DNA from: Nocardia ninae NBRC 108245
Lineage (GTDB): Bacteria > Actinomycetota > Actinomycetes > Mycobacteriales > Mycobacteriaceae
Reading direction: 5' to 3'
NCBI RefSeq assembly: GCF_007990755.1
Contig: NZ_BJXA01000013.1
Span: 92,883 to 156,882, forward strand
DNA length: 64,000 nucleotides
Below are positions 1 through 10,877 of the stretch, one piece after another. The notes beneath the pieces were generated by a model. It had not been told where the DNA came from and made no database searches. It saw nothing but the letters and a program-made list of their open reading frames with translations. Within the stretch, counting starts at the first letter, position 1; each line of letters opens with the position of its first letter. A program made the position numbers and the translations under genes.

Positions 1-957
1 GACCGCCGGGTCGGCGCGGAGCTTCCAACCGGGACCGGTGAAGTAGCTCGCCGCGGTCTTGTCGCCGTCGACCAGGTAGCGCAGCCACGCCAGCGTGATG
101 CTCGCCGTCGGGTTGTGTGCCGCATCGTCGAACGGTGTCCAGTGGGTGACACCTTTGAGGCACACCAGGATCGCGGGGGCGTCGAACTCGAGCTCGTACT
201 CGACCAGGCGCGGGAGGAAGTGCGGGACAACGAAATCCGCCGAGCCGGTGAGGTACAGCGTCGGGACTTTGACGAGGAACGACGCCGCGACCGGTCCCGG
301 CTCGGTGGGCACCGCGCCGATGATCCGGAAGTCCGGATCGATCAGCTGGTAGATGTTCGGTGGAATGCCCGCGCCGTTGATCGCGGCGCCACCGCCACCG
401 GAGTGGCCGCCGATCACGGTGCGGCCGAGATCGAGCTTGCCGTACAACACGTTTCGCGGATCGCGGTTGGCTGCCGACAGGGTCGCGGCGGCGGCCAGGG
501 GCAGTTCGTCCAGCGAGTTGATCAGGTCGTGCGGCATCGCGACGACGAAACCGTTGCTCGCCCAGAGTCGAGCGCTGGCATCGTAATTGCCTGGCTCGGA
601 AGTGAATCCGGGAATCCAGACCACCGTCGGCACCCGGGTCATCGTGGCGATGTCCTTCGGGTAGTAGAAGTCCACGCCGACCGGCGAGTCCAGGCCGCCG
701 GGGAATTCGCGCGTGCAGGTCATGTCCGAATGGTTGCCGAGCGCATGGCCGACGGCGTTGTATGCGGCGTACAGGGCTTGGCACGGATACACGGCCGCGG
801 TGCTCACCGCCTCGTGCGCACCGGCGGGCGCGTATCGGCTCAGCGGGACGGCGCCGGGATCGAAGGCCTCAGCGGACGCATCGAACGGCACCCCGGCGAG
901 TAACGCCGCTGCCGAGAAGAGCGCGGCGACACCGCGCCGAATTGCGAACCGAGACAT
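1..957 (-). CDS. Secreted alpha/beta hydrolase (lipase/chlorophyllase-like), 3' end cut by window
   Basis: The reading frame begins at an ATG (complement of 955-957) and stays open to base 1, so about 319 residues are present and the C-terminus lies outside. An Arg-rich start followed by an Ala/Leu-rich stretch ending near ASAEAFDP is a Sec-type signal peptide, so the protein is probably exported. The nucleophile elbow is GGHSGGGG, preceded by VPTVVWIPGFTSEPGNYD, which fits the oxyanion region, and the likely catalytic His sits in GVTHWTPFDDAAHNP. This is the dienelactone-hydrolase/chlorophyllase/PET-hydrolase-like fold class; the substrate cannot be told from sequence. It is divergent from rox, sharing a 273-bp intergenic region. 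Confidence 0.85.
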   Translation of the reverse strand, partial: MSRFAIRRGVAALFSAAALLAGVPFDASAEAFDPGAVPLSRYAPAGAHEAVSTAAVYPCQALYAAYNAVGHALGNHSDMTCTREFPGGLDSPVGVDFYYPKDIATMTRVPTVVWIPGFTSEPGNYDASARLWASNGFVVAMPHDLINSLDELPLAAAATLSAANRDPRNVLYGKLDLGRTVIGGHSGGGGAAINGAGIPPNIYQLIDPDFRIIGAVPTEPGPVAASFLVKVPTLYLTGSADFVVPHFLPRLVEYELEFDAPAILVCLKGVTHWTPFDDAAHNPTASITLAWLRYLVDGDKTAASYFTGPGWKLRADPAV

Positions 958-1056
958 ACGCCACCCTTCGTAGGCCGCACAGTGGGCTGGCCCTGACGGC
1001 TGACGGTCGATCAAGCGAGCAGTGAACCGAACTAGGCCAACCGTCCAGTTTCTTGA

Positions 1057-2655
<1,599 letters not shown>

Positions 2656-2850
2656 TTTCACGGGCCGACCGGCCGTCGCGATAAGTTGCCAGACCTGTCG
2701 CCGCACTACATCTGCGCACCGCACCGGTTGCCGGAATCGGCTCTTGCCCGCCGCAATGCCGGTTTACAGTAGATCGACGGTCCAGTACGAGATGTCGGGT
2801 GCGTCAGGTAACGCCGGTGGATTCTCGTCGGAATTCGATGGAGGTCTAGC

Positions 2851-3837
2851 ATGGGCGTCGCCGTCAGGGCTGAAGGTTGTACGAAATCATTCGGTGCGCA
2901 GCGCATTTGGCAGGATGTTTCACTGACGCTGCCGTACGGCGAGGTGAGCGCGCTACTGGGCCCGTCGGGCACCGGTAAGTCCGTCTTTCTGAAATCACTG
3001 ATCGGCTTGCTGCGCCCGGAACGCGGCGCGATCTTTATCGGCGACACCGATATCATGCGCTGCTCCAACAAGGAGCTCTACGAGATTCGTAAACTGTTCG
3101 GCGTGCTGTTCCAGGACGGCGCGCTGTTCGGCTCGATGACCCTCTTCGACAATGTCGCGTTCCCCCTTCGTGAGCACACGAAGAAGTCGGAGTCGCAGAT
3201 CAAGAACATCGTCATGGAGAAACTGGAGCTGACCGGTCTGCTGGGTGATGAGAACAAGCTACCCGGCGAGATCTCCGGCGGTATGCGCAAACGCGCGGGT
3301 CTGGCTCGCGCCCTGGTGCTCGACCCGCAGATCATCCTCGTCGACGAGCCGGACTCCGGCCTGGACCCGGTGCGCACCTCGTACCTGAGCCAATTGTTGA
3401 TCGACATCAACGCGCAGATCGACGCGACGATCCTGATCGTCACGCACAACATCAATCTGGCCCGCACCGTGCCGGACAATATCGGCATGCTCTTTCGCCG
3501 TCAGCTGGTCATGTTCGGCCCGCGCGAGGTGCTGCTGACCTCCGACGAGCCGGTGGTCAAGCAGTTCCTCAACGGTCGCATGCAGGGCCCGATCGGCATG
3601 TCCGAGGAGAAGGACGAGGCCCAGATGGCGCGCGAGCAGGCGATGTTCGACGCCGGGCACCACGACGGCGGCGCCCAGGAGGTCGAGGGCATCATTCCGC
3701 AGATGCAGGCGCAACCGGGTATGCCGGTGCGTCAGGCGGTGCTGCGCCGCAAGGAGCGGGTCCGCGAGATCATGCACACCCTGCCGCACGCCGCCCAAGC
3801 GGCGATCCGCGAATCACTCGACCGCAAAGACAACTGA
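2851..3837 (+). CDS. mceG: Mce-system ABC transporter ATPase (MceG/Mkl-type)
   Basis: A 328-residue ABC ATPase thought to power lipid/sterol import by Mce complexes. Walker A is LLGPSGTGKSVFL (residues about 36-48), the signature is the Mce-type ISGGMRKRAGLARAL instead of LSGGQ, Walker B is IILVDEPDSGLDP and the H-loop is ILIVTHN. The C-terminal extension of about 80 residues (from MSEEKDEAQMA) is typical of MceG and missing from ordinary import ATPases. A GGAGG-like Shine-Dalgarno precedes the ATG. No yrbE/mce genes lie nearby, which is normal because mceG is usually unlinked and serves several mce operons. Confidence 0.9.
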   Translation: MGVAVRAEGCTKSFGAQRIWQDVSLTLPYGEVSALLGPSGTGKSVFLKSLIGLLRPERGAIFIGDTDIMRCSNKELYEIRKLFGVLFQDGALFGSMTLFDNVAFPLREHTKKSESQIKNIVMEKLELTGLLGDENKLPGEISGGMRKRAGLARALVLDPQIILVDEPDSGLDPVRTSYLSQLLIDINAQIDATILIVTHNINLARTVPDNIGMLFRRQLVMFGPREVLLTSDEPVVKQFLNGRMQGPIGMSEEKDEAQMAREQAMFDAGHHDGGAQEVEGIIPQMQAQPGMPVRQAVLRRKERVREIMHTLPHAAQAAIRESLDRKDN

Positions 3838-3843
3838 CCGAGG

Positions 3844-5430
3844 TCAGCGGCCCGAAAGTCCTTGCCAGATCTGCCGGGACGCCGCCAAGGGGTCTGCCGC
3901 CACCATGGGCGGGGTATCCCAAATTCGCGTCAGTGCCCCGTCGGTGGTGAACACGGGCCAGCCGGGGTCGCCGTCCGTGGCGAAGGAGATCCACGAGGAC
4001 CGCAGCTGCTCGGATAGTCGCAGCAGGCTCTCCGAGGGTCGGGCGCCGCCGAGCACGAACGAGGCGAGCGGACTGTCGGTATTGCCGAAGGTCACCGGAA
4101 TATCCGCCACATGACAGGCGCCGAGCGCGCCACCCAAAGCCGGACTGGCCCAGGCGAAGTCGTAGACGTAACTGCGCCCGCCCGCGGCCGTGTGCGCCTC
4201 TGCGAGCCAGATCGCGGGCATCCGGAACATGGCGTCGGAATACATGACCACGTAGAGCTCGGCGTCCGTCGAGCCCGGGTACGCCGCCCGATAGGCGGCC
4301 GGTGCCGAGGCGGGCAGGCCGAGATGCACTGCGGTGGTGGACAAGTCGACCGTACGCAGCGGTGTCGGACGGCGCGCCTTCGGTAGTCCGTGGCTGCGCA
4401 TGCCGTGGGCGGTGATGCGCGCGAAAGTCGGCAGCGCCTTGATCATCGCTGATGCACTGGGTTTGATCAGCCCGCGACTCAACGCGAACAGGGTGAACTC
4501 GTCGCGGGTCGACCCGGTGATCAGGTCGATGTCGCGGGCGACACCCGAGCCGAGCGCGAGCCAAGGTTTGTCCACCACGGTGACGCCGTCGATCACGGGA
4601 GTGAAGGCGGTGATCGCTTCCGGCGTGGTCCACGCGCCAGGGTCGGCCTCCATCGCGGCGAGCGGCTCGTCCTGCACGGACAGCAGCGCCAGCGGTGGCT
4701 GCGTCGCCAGCTCGGCCGGCGCGACCCCGAGGGCGGCGGCGGTGAGCTCGGCGATCCGCTGCGCCTCGTGCTCGGGCAGCAGGCGGGCCGCCGGGCTCTG
4801 CACGATGGCGCGCCGGAACAGCCCGCGGGCGGCCGGCGCGGAAAGCAGTGCGGCGATGGACAGTCCGCCGCCGGATTCGCCGAAGAGGGTGACATTGCCC
4901 GGGTCGCCACCGAAGGCGGCGATATTGTCGTGCACCCAGCGCAGCGCGGCGGTCTGGTCGAGGAAGCCGCGATTGGCGGGATGGCCGGGGACGAAGCCGA
5001 AGCCTTCGAAGCCGACCCGATAGTTGAACGTCACCAGGACGACGCCGCCGCGGGCCAGCGTCGCGCCGTCGTGCGCCGGGTCGCTGGAGGAGCCCGCTTT
5101 CCAGCCGCCGCCGTGGATCCACACCAGCACCGGCAGCCGGTCGCCGGTGCCGCCCGGCGTCCAGACGTTCACGCTGAGGCAGTCGAGTCCGTCGGCTGGC
5201 CGCCACAACGGCGGTGTGCCGGGCGTCAGCGGCAACTGCGGCGGCGCGACGCTGTACTGGAGGGCAGGTCGGATGCCGTCCCAGCTTTCGGGCGGGGCAG
5301 GGGCGCGCATGCGCAGCGGCCCCTCCGGTGCTGCGGCGTACGGGATGCCCTTGAATACCGAGAGTTCGCCGTCCCGGCGACCTTCGACGGCACCCGCGGT
5401 GGTGGTGACGACAACTCCCACGAAACTCAC
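3844..5430 (-). CDS. Type-B carboxylesterase
   Basis: A 528-residue para-nitrobenzyl-esterase-type enzyme. Typical elements are GELSVFKGIPYAAAPEGPLR near the start, EDCL-like LDCLSVNVWTP, the oxyanion loop WIHGGGWKAGS, and the nucleophile elbow FGESGGG with the catalytic Ser. It probably hydrolyses an ester in the cytoplasm; no signal peptide is seen. The GTG start overlaps the stop of the upstream Rid gene (GTGA), so it is probably the last gene of the aminobenzoyl-CoA operon. It might release the aromatic acid from an ester such as an anthranilate ester (inference). Its stop is 6 bp from the convergent mceG stop. Confidence 0.88.
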   Translation of the reverse strand: MSFVGVVVTTTAGAVEGRRDGELSVFKGIPYAAAPEGPLRMRAPAPPESWDGIRPALQYSVAPPQLPLTPGTPPLWRPADGLDCLSVNVWTPGGTGDRLPVLVWIHGGGWKAGSSSDPAHDGATLARGGVVLVTFNYRVGFEGFGFVPGHPANRGFLDQTAALRWVHDNIAAFGGDPGNVTLFGESGGGLSIAALLSAPAARGLFRRAIVQSPAARLLPEHEAQRIAELTAAALGVAPAELATQPPLALLSVQDEPLAAMEADPGAWTTPEAITAFTPVIDGVTVVDKPWLALGSGVARDIDLITGSTRDEFTLFALSRGLIKPSASAMIKALPTFARITAHGMRSHGLPKARRPTPLRTVDLSTTAVHLGLPASAPAAYRAAYPGSTDAELYVVMYSDAMFRMPAIWLAEAHTAAGGRSYVYDFAWASPALGGALGACHVADIPVTFGNTDSPLASFVLGGARPSESLLRLSEQLRSSWISFATDGDPGWPVFTTDGALTRIWDTPPMVAADPLAASRQIWQGLSGR

Positions 5431-5855
5431 TCCTGCTCTGCCGGAACGTCATCGGGGTCCGGCGGGTCCGGAATTACCGCGGTGACCTCGATCTCGACCT
5501 TGGCGTCCTTTTCCACGAGGCGACTCACCTCCACCGCGGTCATCGCCGCCTGGAAGCTGCCGATGATCTCCCGGAAGGCCACCCCGATCTCCCGATAAGC
5601 TTGCACGTAAGCGTCGACATCGGTGACGTACCAGGTCATTCGCACGATGTGCGCGGGCTGCGCGCCCGCCTCGGCGAGCACCGCCACGACATTGCGCAGC
5701 GCTTGGCGCGCCTGGTCGGCGATATCGGGCGACCGGATCACGCCGTCCGCGTCCCAGCCGATCATGCCGGCCACGAACACCAATTCCCCGCGTGCGGCAA
5801 CGCCGTTGGCGTACCCCCGCGGACGTGGCCAGCCGGGCGGCTGTAATACCCTCAT
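5427..5855 (-). CDS. Rid (YjgF/YER057c/UK114) family protein lacking the catalytic Arg
   Basis: A 142-residue Rid-family protein; the family forms trimers and the RidA branch hydrolyses reactive enamines/imines. The fold is clear (ELVFVAGMIGWDADG, QARQALRNVVAVLAEAGA, HIVRMTWYVTD, VEIEVTAVI). At the place where true RidA has R-S-x-V-E-V, with the Arg that binds the carboxylate, this protein has M-T-A-V-E-V, so it is probably one of the non-deaminase Rid subgroups. Its start overlaps the stop of the CoA ligase (ATGA) and its stop overlaps the carboxylesterase start. In this operon it could act on the amino-cyclohexene intermediate, but that is inference. Confidence 0.88.
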   Translation of the reverse strand: MRVLQPPGWPRPRGYANGVAARGELVFVAGMIGWDADGVIRSPDIADQARQALRNVVAVLAEAGAQPAHIVRMTWYVTDVDAYVQAYREIGVAFREIIGSFQAAMTAVEVSRLVEKDAKVEIEVTAVIPDPPDPDDVPAEQE

Positions 5856-7489
5856 TCGTCGGCTCCCGAATCACTCTGCACCGCAGCGGGTTCCCGCAGC
5901 CGGAAGCGCTGTAGCTTGCCGGTCGGGGTGCGCGGCAGGGCATCGACGAACGCGATGGCCCTCGGATACTTGTACGGGGCCACCGCCTGTTTCACGAAAT
6001 CCTGCAACTCCGCCACCATCCCGTCGTTCGCCTCGACCTCCGCGCGCAACACCACGTACGCCTTGACGATCTGACCGCGATCTTCGTCGGGCACGCCGAC
6101 CACCGCACAATCGACCACCGCCGCATGCCCGGCAAGCGCGTCCTCCACCTCGGGTGCGGCGATGTTGTAGCCGGACGACACGATCATGTCGTCGGAGCGC
6201 GCCTGATAGTGGAAGTAGCCGTCGACGTCGATCGAGTAGGCGTCGCCGGTGTAATTCCAGCCGTCGCGCACATAGACCGTCTGCCGATCGTCGGCGAGGT
6301 AGCGACAGCCGGTCGGCCCGCGCACCGCGAGCAGTCCGATCTCGCCGGGGCCCAACGTGTTTCCCGCCTCGTCCACGATGCGCGCCTGATATCCGGGCAC
6401 CGGTAGACCGGTCGCGCCGGGCCGGGCATGCGCCTCGTCGGCGGCGATGAAGATGTGCAGCATCTCGGTGGCGCCGATGCCGTCGATCAGCTCGAGGCCG
6501 GTGGCGGTGCGCCAGCGGGCCCGGGTGCTCGGCGGCAGCGGTTCGCCCGCCGAGACGCATTTGCGCAGCGAGGTGCCGCGTAGGTCGTAGCGGGCGAGGA
6601 TCCGATAGGAGGTGGGTGCGGTGAACAGCACGGTCGCGCCGAACTCGGTGATCGCGTCGAGCAGCAGTGGGGGAGTGGCCTGTTGGAGCAGCACCGCCGA
6701 GGCGCCCACCGACATCGGAAACAGCAGCAGCCCACCCAGGCCGAAGGTGAAGGCCAGTGGCGGGCTGCCGATGAACACATCGTCGGGTGCCGGGCGCAGG
6801 ATGTGCTGCGGGAAGCAGTGGCAGATCGCCAGCACGTCGCGGTGGAAGTGCATGGTGGCCTTGGGAACTCCGGTGGTGCCGGAGGTGAAGGCGATGAGGC
6901 AGACGTCGTCGGCGGCGGTGGCCACCGTGTCGAACCGGCCGTCGTGGCGGGCCATCAACGCTTCGAGCCCGTCGTCGGAGGTGCTGTGGAAGTAGCGGAC
7001 CCGGTCGAGCGTCGGGCACGTTGCCGCTACCGCCTCGATCCGGGCGGACAGTGCGACATCGCAGAGCGCGTGCGTGATTCGCGCCTTCTCGACGATCTGG
7101 GTGAGCTCCTTGACCCGTAGCAGCGGCATGGCCGTCACGGCGATGCCACCCGCCTTCACGACGGCGAACCAGCAGGCCGCGAGCATGGGCGTGTTCGGGG
7201 CATTCAGCAGCACCCGGTTGCCCGGCACCAAGCCCATGTCCTGCACCAGCACCGCCGCGATGCGGTTGGCCCGGTCGTTCAGGTCCGCGTAGGTCCACCG
7301 CGGTCCACCCGGCGCCTGCACGCACAGGCGGTCGCCGTTGCCGTCGGTCAGGTGGCGTTCAAGTAGTTCACTCGCGCAATTGAGTTGGGCCGGGAACTGG
7401 AGTTCGGGCAGGTCGAACAGGAGGTCCGGCCACTGTTCGAGCGGGGGCAGGTTGTCACGGGCGAAGGTATCGAGGTGCGCGCTTGTCAT
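5852..7489 (-). CDS. Aryl-CoA ligase (2-aminobenzoate/benzoate-CoA ligase type)
   Basis: A 545-residue acyl-adenylate-forming enzyme of the benzoate/2-aminobenzoate-CoA ligase group. The P-loop is LIAFTSGTTGVPKATMHFHRDVL; later motifs are GATEMLHIF, YTGDAYSIDVDGYFHYQARSDDMIVSSGYNIAAPEVEDAL and the hinge/lysine end PRTPTGKLQRFRLRE. It would activate the aromatic acid to its CoA thioester, the first step of the pathway encoded here. The ATG at 7489 (MTSAHLDTFARDNLPP) starts where the family starts; the longer open frame upstream overlaps the acyl-CoA dehydrogenase and is not needed. Anthranilate as substrate is inferred from the monooxygenase/reductase in the same operon. Confidence 0.85.
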   Translation of the reverse strand: MTSAHLDTFARDNLPPLEQWPDLLFDLPELQFPAQLNCASELLERHLTDGNGDRLCVQAPGGPRWTYADLNDRANRIAAVLVQDMGLVPGNRVLLNAPNTPMLAACWFAVVKAGGIAVTAMPLLRVKELTQIVEKARITHALCDVALSARIEAVAATCPTLDRVRYFHSTSDDGLEALMARHDGRFDTVATAADDVCLIAFTSGTTGVPKATMHFHRDVLAICHCFPQHILRPAPDDVFIGSPPLAFTFGLGGLLLFPMSVGASAVLLQQATPPLLLDAITEFGATVLFTAPTSYRILARYDLRGTSLRKCVSAGEPLPPSTRARWRTATGLELIDGIGATEMLHIFIAADEAHARPGATGLPVPGYQARIVDEAGNTLGPGEIGLLAVRGPTGCRYLADDRQTVYVRDGWNYTGDAYSIDVDGYFHYQARSDDMIVSSGYNIAAPEVEDALAGHAAVVDCAVVGVPDEDRGQIVKAYVVLRAEVEANDGMVAELQDFVKQAVAPYKYPRAIAFVDALPRTPTGKLQRFRLREPAAVQSDSGADE

Positions 7490-7524
7490 GGTCGAACCTT
7501 GTGGGAGAGAAGGAAAATCGTGGG

Positions 7525-8691
7525 TCAGGTGTTCGCGGTGTCGCGCAGGAGTTCGCGGGCGATGATCAGCTGCTGCACCTCGGTGGCGCCCTCGTAGATG
7601 CGCAGGGCCCGGATGTCGCGGTAGAGCCGCTCGACCGGCCGGTCGCGGACCACCCCGAGGGCGCCCCACATCTGGACGGCGGCGTCGATAACCCGTTGGG
7701 CGCCTTCGGTCGCGGCCATCTTCGCCATGGCGGCCTCACGGGTGACGGATCGTCCTTGGTCGCGCTGCCAGGCGGCGCGATAGGTGAGCAGGGCGGTCGC
7801 GTCGATCGTGGTGGCCATCTGCGCGAGTTCGGACCTGGTCAGCTGGAAGTCGGCCAGTACGCCGCCGAACATCTGCCGCGACGTCACCCTGGTGAGCGCC
7901 TCGGCCATGGCGTGCCTGGCGAAGCCGACGGCGGCGGCCGCCACCGAGGTCCGGAAGATGTCGAGGGTGCGCATCGCGAGGCCGAATCCCGCACCCGCTT
8001 CGCCGAGTCGTTTCGTAGCGGGTATTCGGCAGCCGTCGAAACGAAGCCGGGCCAGCGGATGCGGGGCGATCACGTCGATCCGTTCGGCGATGTGCAGGCC
8101 GGGGTTGTCCGCGTCGACGAGGAACGCCGAGATGCCCCGTGCGCCTTTGTCTTCCCCCGTCCGGGCGAAGACCACGTAGAAGTCCGCGATACCGCCGTTG
8201 GAGATCCACGTCTTCTCCCCGTCGATGACGAACTCGTCGCCGTCGGCGCGTGCGGCGCACGACAGCGCGGCGGCATCGGAGCCCGCGTCGGTCTCCGAGA
8301 GCGCGAACGCCGCGATCGCCGTACCGGCGGCCACCCCGGGCAGGTAGTGGCGCTTCTGCTCCTCGGTGCCCGCGAGACTGATCGCGCCGGAGCCGAGTCC
8401 CTGCATGGCGAACGCGAAGTCGGCGAGCGCGTCGTGCTCGGCCAGTATCTCGCGCGCCAGACATACTGTGCGCGTGTCGATCCGGTCGTGAATTCCGCCG
8501 AACTCGGTTCCGGCGACGGCGTGTCGCAGCCAACCCGCATCGCCGAGAGCACGAACCAGCTGACGGCAGCGATCATCGAGATCGGCGCCACCGCCCTCGG
8601 CCAACTGATCGGCGGCCCAAGCACGCAGTGTGGCAGCCAGTTTCCGGTGCTCGTCCTCGAAAAAGGGCCAGTCCCAGTGTTCTTCGGTCAT
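7525..8691 (-). CDS. Acyl-CoA dehydrogenase family protein
   Basis: A 388-residue FAD acyl-CoA dehydrogenase. It shows the N-terminal helical domain, the FAD-binding loop [45 protein letters not shown] (residues about 130-175), and the C-terminal domain ending [42 protein letters not shown]. The usual catalytic carboxylate region (YEGATEV) is present. The ATG at 8691 is 3 bp after the enoyl-CoA hydratase stop, so the two are co-translated. In the aminobenzoyl-CoA route such an enzyme would work on the ring-reduced or ring-opened CoA ester; the exact step is not readable from sequence. Confidence 0.88.
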   Translation of the reverse strand: MTEEHWDWPFFEDEHRKLAATLRAWAADQLAEGGGADLDDRCRQLVRALGDAGWLRHAVAGTEFGGIHDRIDTRTVCLAREILAEHDALADFAFAMQGLGSGAISLAGTEEQKRHYLPGVAAGTAIAAFALSETDAGSDAAALSCAARADGDEFVIDGEKTWISNGGIADFYVVFARTGEDKGARGISAFLVDADNPGLHIAERIDVIAPHPLARLRFDGCRIPATKRLGEAGAGFGLAMRTLDIFRTSVAAAAVGFARHAMAEALTRVTSRQMFGGVLADFQLTRSELAQMATTIDATALLTYRAAWQRDQGRSVTREAAMAKMAATEGAQRVIDAAVQMWGALGVVRDRPVERLYRDIRALRIYEGATEVQQLIIARELLRDTANT

Positions 8692-8693
8692 CG

Positions 8694-9545
8694 CTAGTTC
8701 CCTTCGAACTTCGGGCGCTGCTTGGCCCGGAACGCGTGATAGGCGCGCGCGAAATCCTCGGTGAGCATGCACAGGGCCTGGGCCTGGGCCTCGGCTTCGA
8801 TGGCCTGATCCACCGTCATCGACCACTCCTGGTGCAGCATGGTTTTGGTGATGCCCTGGGCGAAGGTCGGCCCCTCGGCCAGGCGGCGCGCGAGCTGCCC
8901 GGCGGCGTCGAGCACGTCCTCCGGTTCGGCGAGCTGGTTGAAGAACCCCCACGCGTACGCCTCGTCGCCGGTCATCGCGCGGCCGGTGTAGAGCAGCTCG
9001 GAGGCGCGACCCTGTCCGATGATCCGCGGCAGCATCGCGCACGCCCCCATATCGCACCCGGCGAGCCCGACCCGGGTGAACAGGAACGCCGTGGTGCTGC
9101 GGGCGGTGCCGACGCGCAGATCGGACGCCATCGCGAGGATCGCGCCGGCCCCGGCGCAGACTCCGTCGACGGCGGCGACGATCGGTTGCGGGCAGGCCCG
9201 CATCGCTTTGACCAGGTCGCCGGTCATCCTGGTGAACCGCAACAGCTCCGGCGCGGGCAGCGCGATCAGCGGGCCGATGATGTCGTGCACGTCGCCACCG
9301 GAGCAGAAGTTCGCCCCGGCGCCGTGCAGCACGATCACCGTGACATCGTCGGCATAGGCCAAGCGGCGGAACAGATCTCGCAACTCGGCATAGGAGTCGA
9401 AGGTCAGCGGATTCTTGCGCTCCGGGCGGTCGAGCACGATCGTGCCGACACCCTCGCGCACTTGCCAGCGGAAGTGGGTGCTCGCGTAGTCGGCGAGCGT
9501 CGTGCGGTTGGCGGCGCGCAGGGCGGGGTCGAGGTTCTGGGTCAT
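8694..9545 (-). CDS. Enoyl-CoA hydratase/isomerase (crotonase family)
   Basis: A 283-residue crotonase-fold protein. Visible are [25 protein letters not shown], the first oxyanion-hole segment [17 protein letters not shown] and the second [28 protein letters not shown], followed by [17 protein letters not shown]. The ATG at 9545 overlaps the MarR stop by one base (TGATG). The frame is open further 5' but that part lies within marR. It probably hydrates or hydrolyses a cyclic enoyl-CoA in the aminobenzoyl-CoA pathway; ring-opening homologues of this size are known in aryl-CoA routes. Confidence 0.86.
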   Translation of the reverse strand: MTQNLDPALRAANRTTLADYASTHFRWQVREGVGTIVLDRPERKNPLTFDSYAELRDLFRRLAYADDVTVIVLHGAGANFCSGGDVHDIIGPLIALPAPELLRFTRMTGDLVKAMRACPQPIVAAVDGVCAGAGAILAMASDLRVGTARSTTAFLFTRVGLAGCDMGACAMLPRIIGQGRASELLYTGRAMTGDEAYAWGFFNQLAEPEDVLDAAGQLARRLAEGPTFAQGITKTMLHQEWSMTVDQAIEAEAQAQALCMLTEDFARAYHAFRAKQRPKFEGN

Positions 9546-10087
9546 CAGCGGTCCCGGTGGTTCGGTAGTGGGGCGTGGTTGTCGGCGTGGTCTGCCGTCG
9601 CGGCGAGGTGGACGCGCAGCCTGCCGAGCAGGTCGAACAGCGCCTGCTCGTCGCCGCGGCCGAACCCGGCGAACATCTCGGTGAGCCAGCGTTCGTGTTC
9701 GGCGGCCATCTCGTCGAAGCGGGCGCGGCCGAGGTCGGTGAGCCGGACCAGCGTCGCGCGCTTGTCGATCGGGTCCGGAACCCGGTCGACCCAGCCCTCG
9801 GCGACCAGCTGATCGGTCAGGCCGGTGACATTGCCGCCGGTCACCATGAGATAGCGGGACAGCGCGCTCATCCGCAGGCCGTCGTGGTGCCGGTCTAGCT
9901 GGGCCAGGTAGTCGAAACGGGGGAGCGTGGTGGCGAACCGCGTCCGTAGCCGGGTGCGGATCTCCTGCTCGATCTCGTTGGTGGTGGCCAGCAGTCGCAG
10001 CCACAGCCGCACATCGAGGTGGTCGCCGGATATGGTGCGGGCCTCCATGCCGATGCGTTCGTCGCCGAGCTCCGGGTGGGTGGTCAC
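9545..10087 (-). CDS. MarR-family transcriptional regulator of the aminobenzoyl-CoA operon
   Basis: A 180-residue winged-helix regulator. The recognition region is [57 protein letters not shown], with the MarR wing signature D.RATLVRLT. It begins with GTG four bases after the SDR stop and is coupled to the hydratase gene by TGATG. Being inside the operon, it most likely represses it and responds to an aromatic acid or its CoA ester. The two tandem CTTTA-N4-TAAAG palindromes in front of the first operon gene are the best candidate operators (inference). Confidence 0.88.
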   Translation of the reverse strand: MTTHPELGDERIGMEARTISGDHLDVRLWLRLLATTNEIEQEIRTRLRTRFATTLPRFDYLAQLDRHHDGLRMSALSRYLMVTGGNVTGLTDQLVAEGWVDRVPDPIDKRATLVRLTDLGRARFDEMAAEHERWLTEMFAGFGRGDEQALFDLLGRLRVHLAATADHADNHAPLPNHRDR

Positions 10088-10088
10088 C

Positions 10089-10877
10089 TCACATCACCTC
10101 CCCGCCGCTGATTGAAATCGACTGTCCGGTCAGCGAAGCCGCGCCGTCCGAGCAGAGCCAGGCGACGGTGTCGGCGACCTCGTCCGGCTCGATCAGCCGG
10201 CCCTGCGGGTTGTGCCGGGTGAAGGCGGCGCGCGCGGCTTCGGCACTGCGGCCGGTGGTTTCGATCACGTGGGTCACGCTCTCCTGCAACAGGTCGGTGT
10301 CGGTGAAGCCGGGGCAGACCGCGTTCACCGTGATCGGCGTGCCCGCGAGTTCCAGTGCCAGTGCGCGGGTCAGCCCGATCACGCCGTGCTTGGCCGCCGC
10401 GTACGCGGTGACGTACGGGTAGCCGCGCAGGCCCGCGGTGCTGGCGACGTTGACCACCCGGCCCCGCCCGGTCGCGCGCATGTCGGCCACCGCGTTCCTG
10501 GTGCAGAGGAAGGTGCCGGTGAGGTTGACGGCGAGCATGCGCTGCCACAGCTCGTCGCTGGTGCGTGCCAACGGTGCGCTGGCCGCCTGACCGGCGTTGT
10601 TGATCAGGATGTCGACCGCGCCGTGTAGCTCGCGGGCTTGGTCGAACGCGGCGGTGACGGCGGCCGGATCGGTGACGTCGCACGCGATGGCGAGCGCTTG
10701 GGCCGACTTCGGCAGCCCGGCAACGGTTTCGGTGGCGCGCGCCAGATCCCGCGCCACCAGGGTGAGGCGGGCGCCGTCGTGCGCGAGCCTGCGGGCGATG
10801 GCGGCGCCGATGCCGCGGGAGCCGCCGGTGACGAACGCGTGCCGATCGGCAAGACCGGGCTCGGCCATGCCGGTCAT
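10089..10877 (-). CDS. Short-chain dehydrogenase/reductase
   Basis: A 262-residue classical SDR. The cofactor motif is [18 protein letters not shown], with NNAG ([12 protein letters not shown]), the catalytic Ser in [12 protein letters not shown], and YAAAKH as the YxxxK pair; the end PGFTDTDLL...[19 protein letters not shown] is usual for the family. The ATG at 10877 overlaps the stop of the upstream monooxygenase/reductase (ATGA), which favours it over the ATG nine bases inside. It would oxidise or reduce a hydroxyl/keto group of a CoA-bound intermediate (inference). Confidence 0.88.
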   Translation of the reverse strand: MTGMAEPGLADRHAFVTGGSRGIGAAIARRLAHDGARLTLVARDLARATETVAGLPKSAQALAIACDVTDPAAVTAAFDQARELHGAVDILINNAGQAASAPLARTSDELWQRMLAVNLTGTFLCTRNAVADMRATGRGRVVNVASTAGLRGYPYVTAYAAAKHGVIGLTRALALELAGTPITVNAVCPGFTDTDLLQESVTHVIETTGRSAEAARAAFTRHNPQGRLIEPDEVADTVAWLCSDGAASLTGQSISISGGEVM

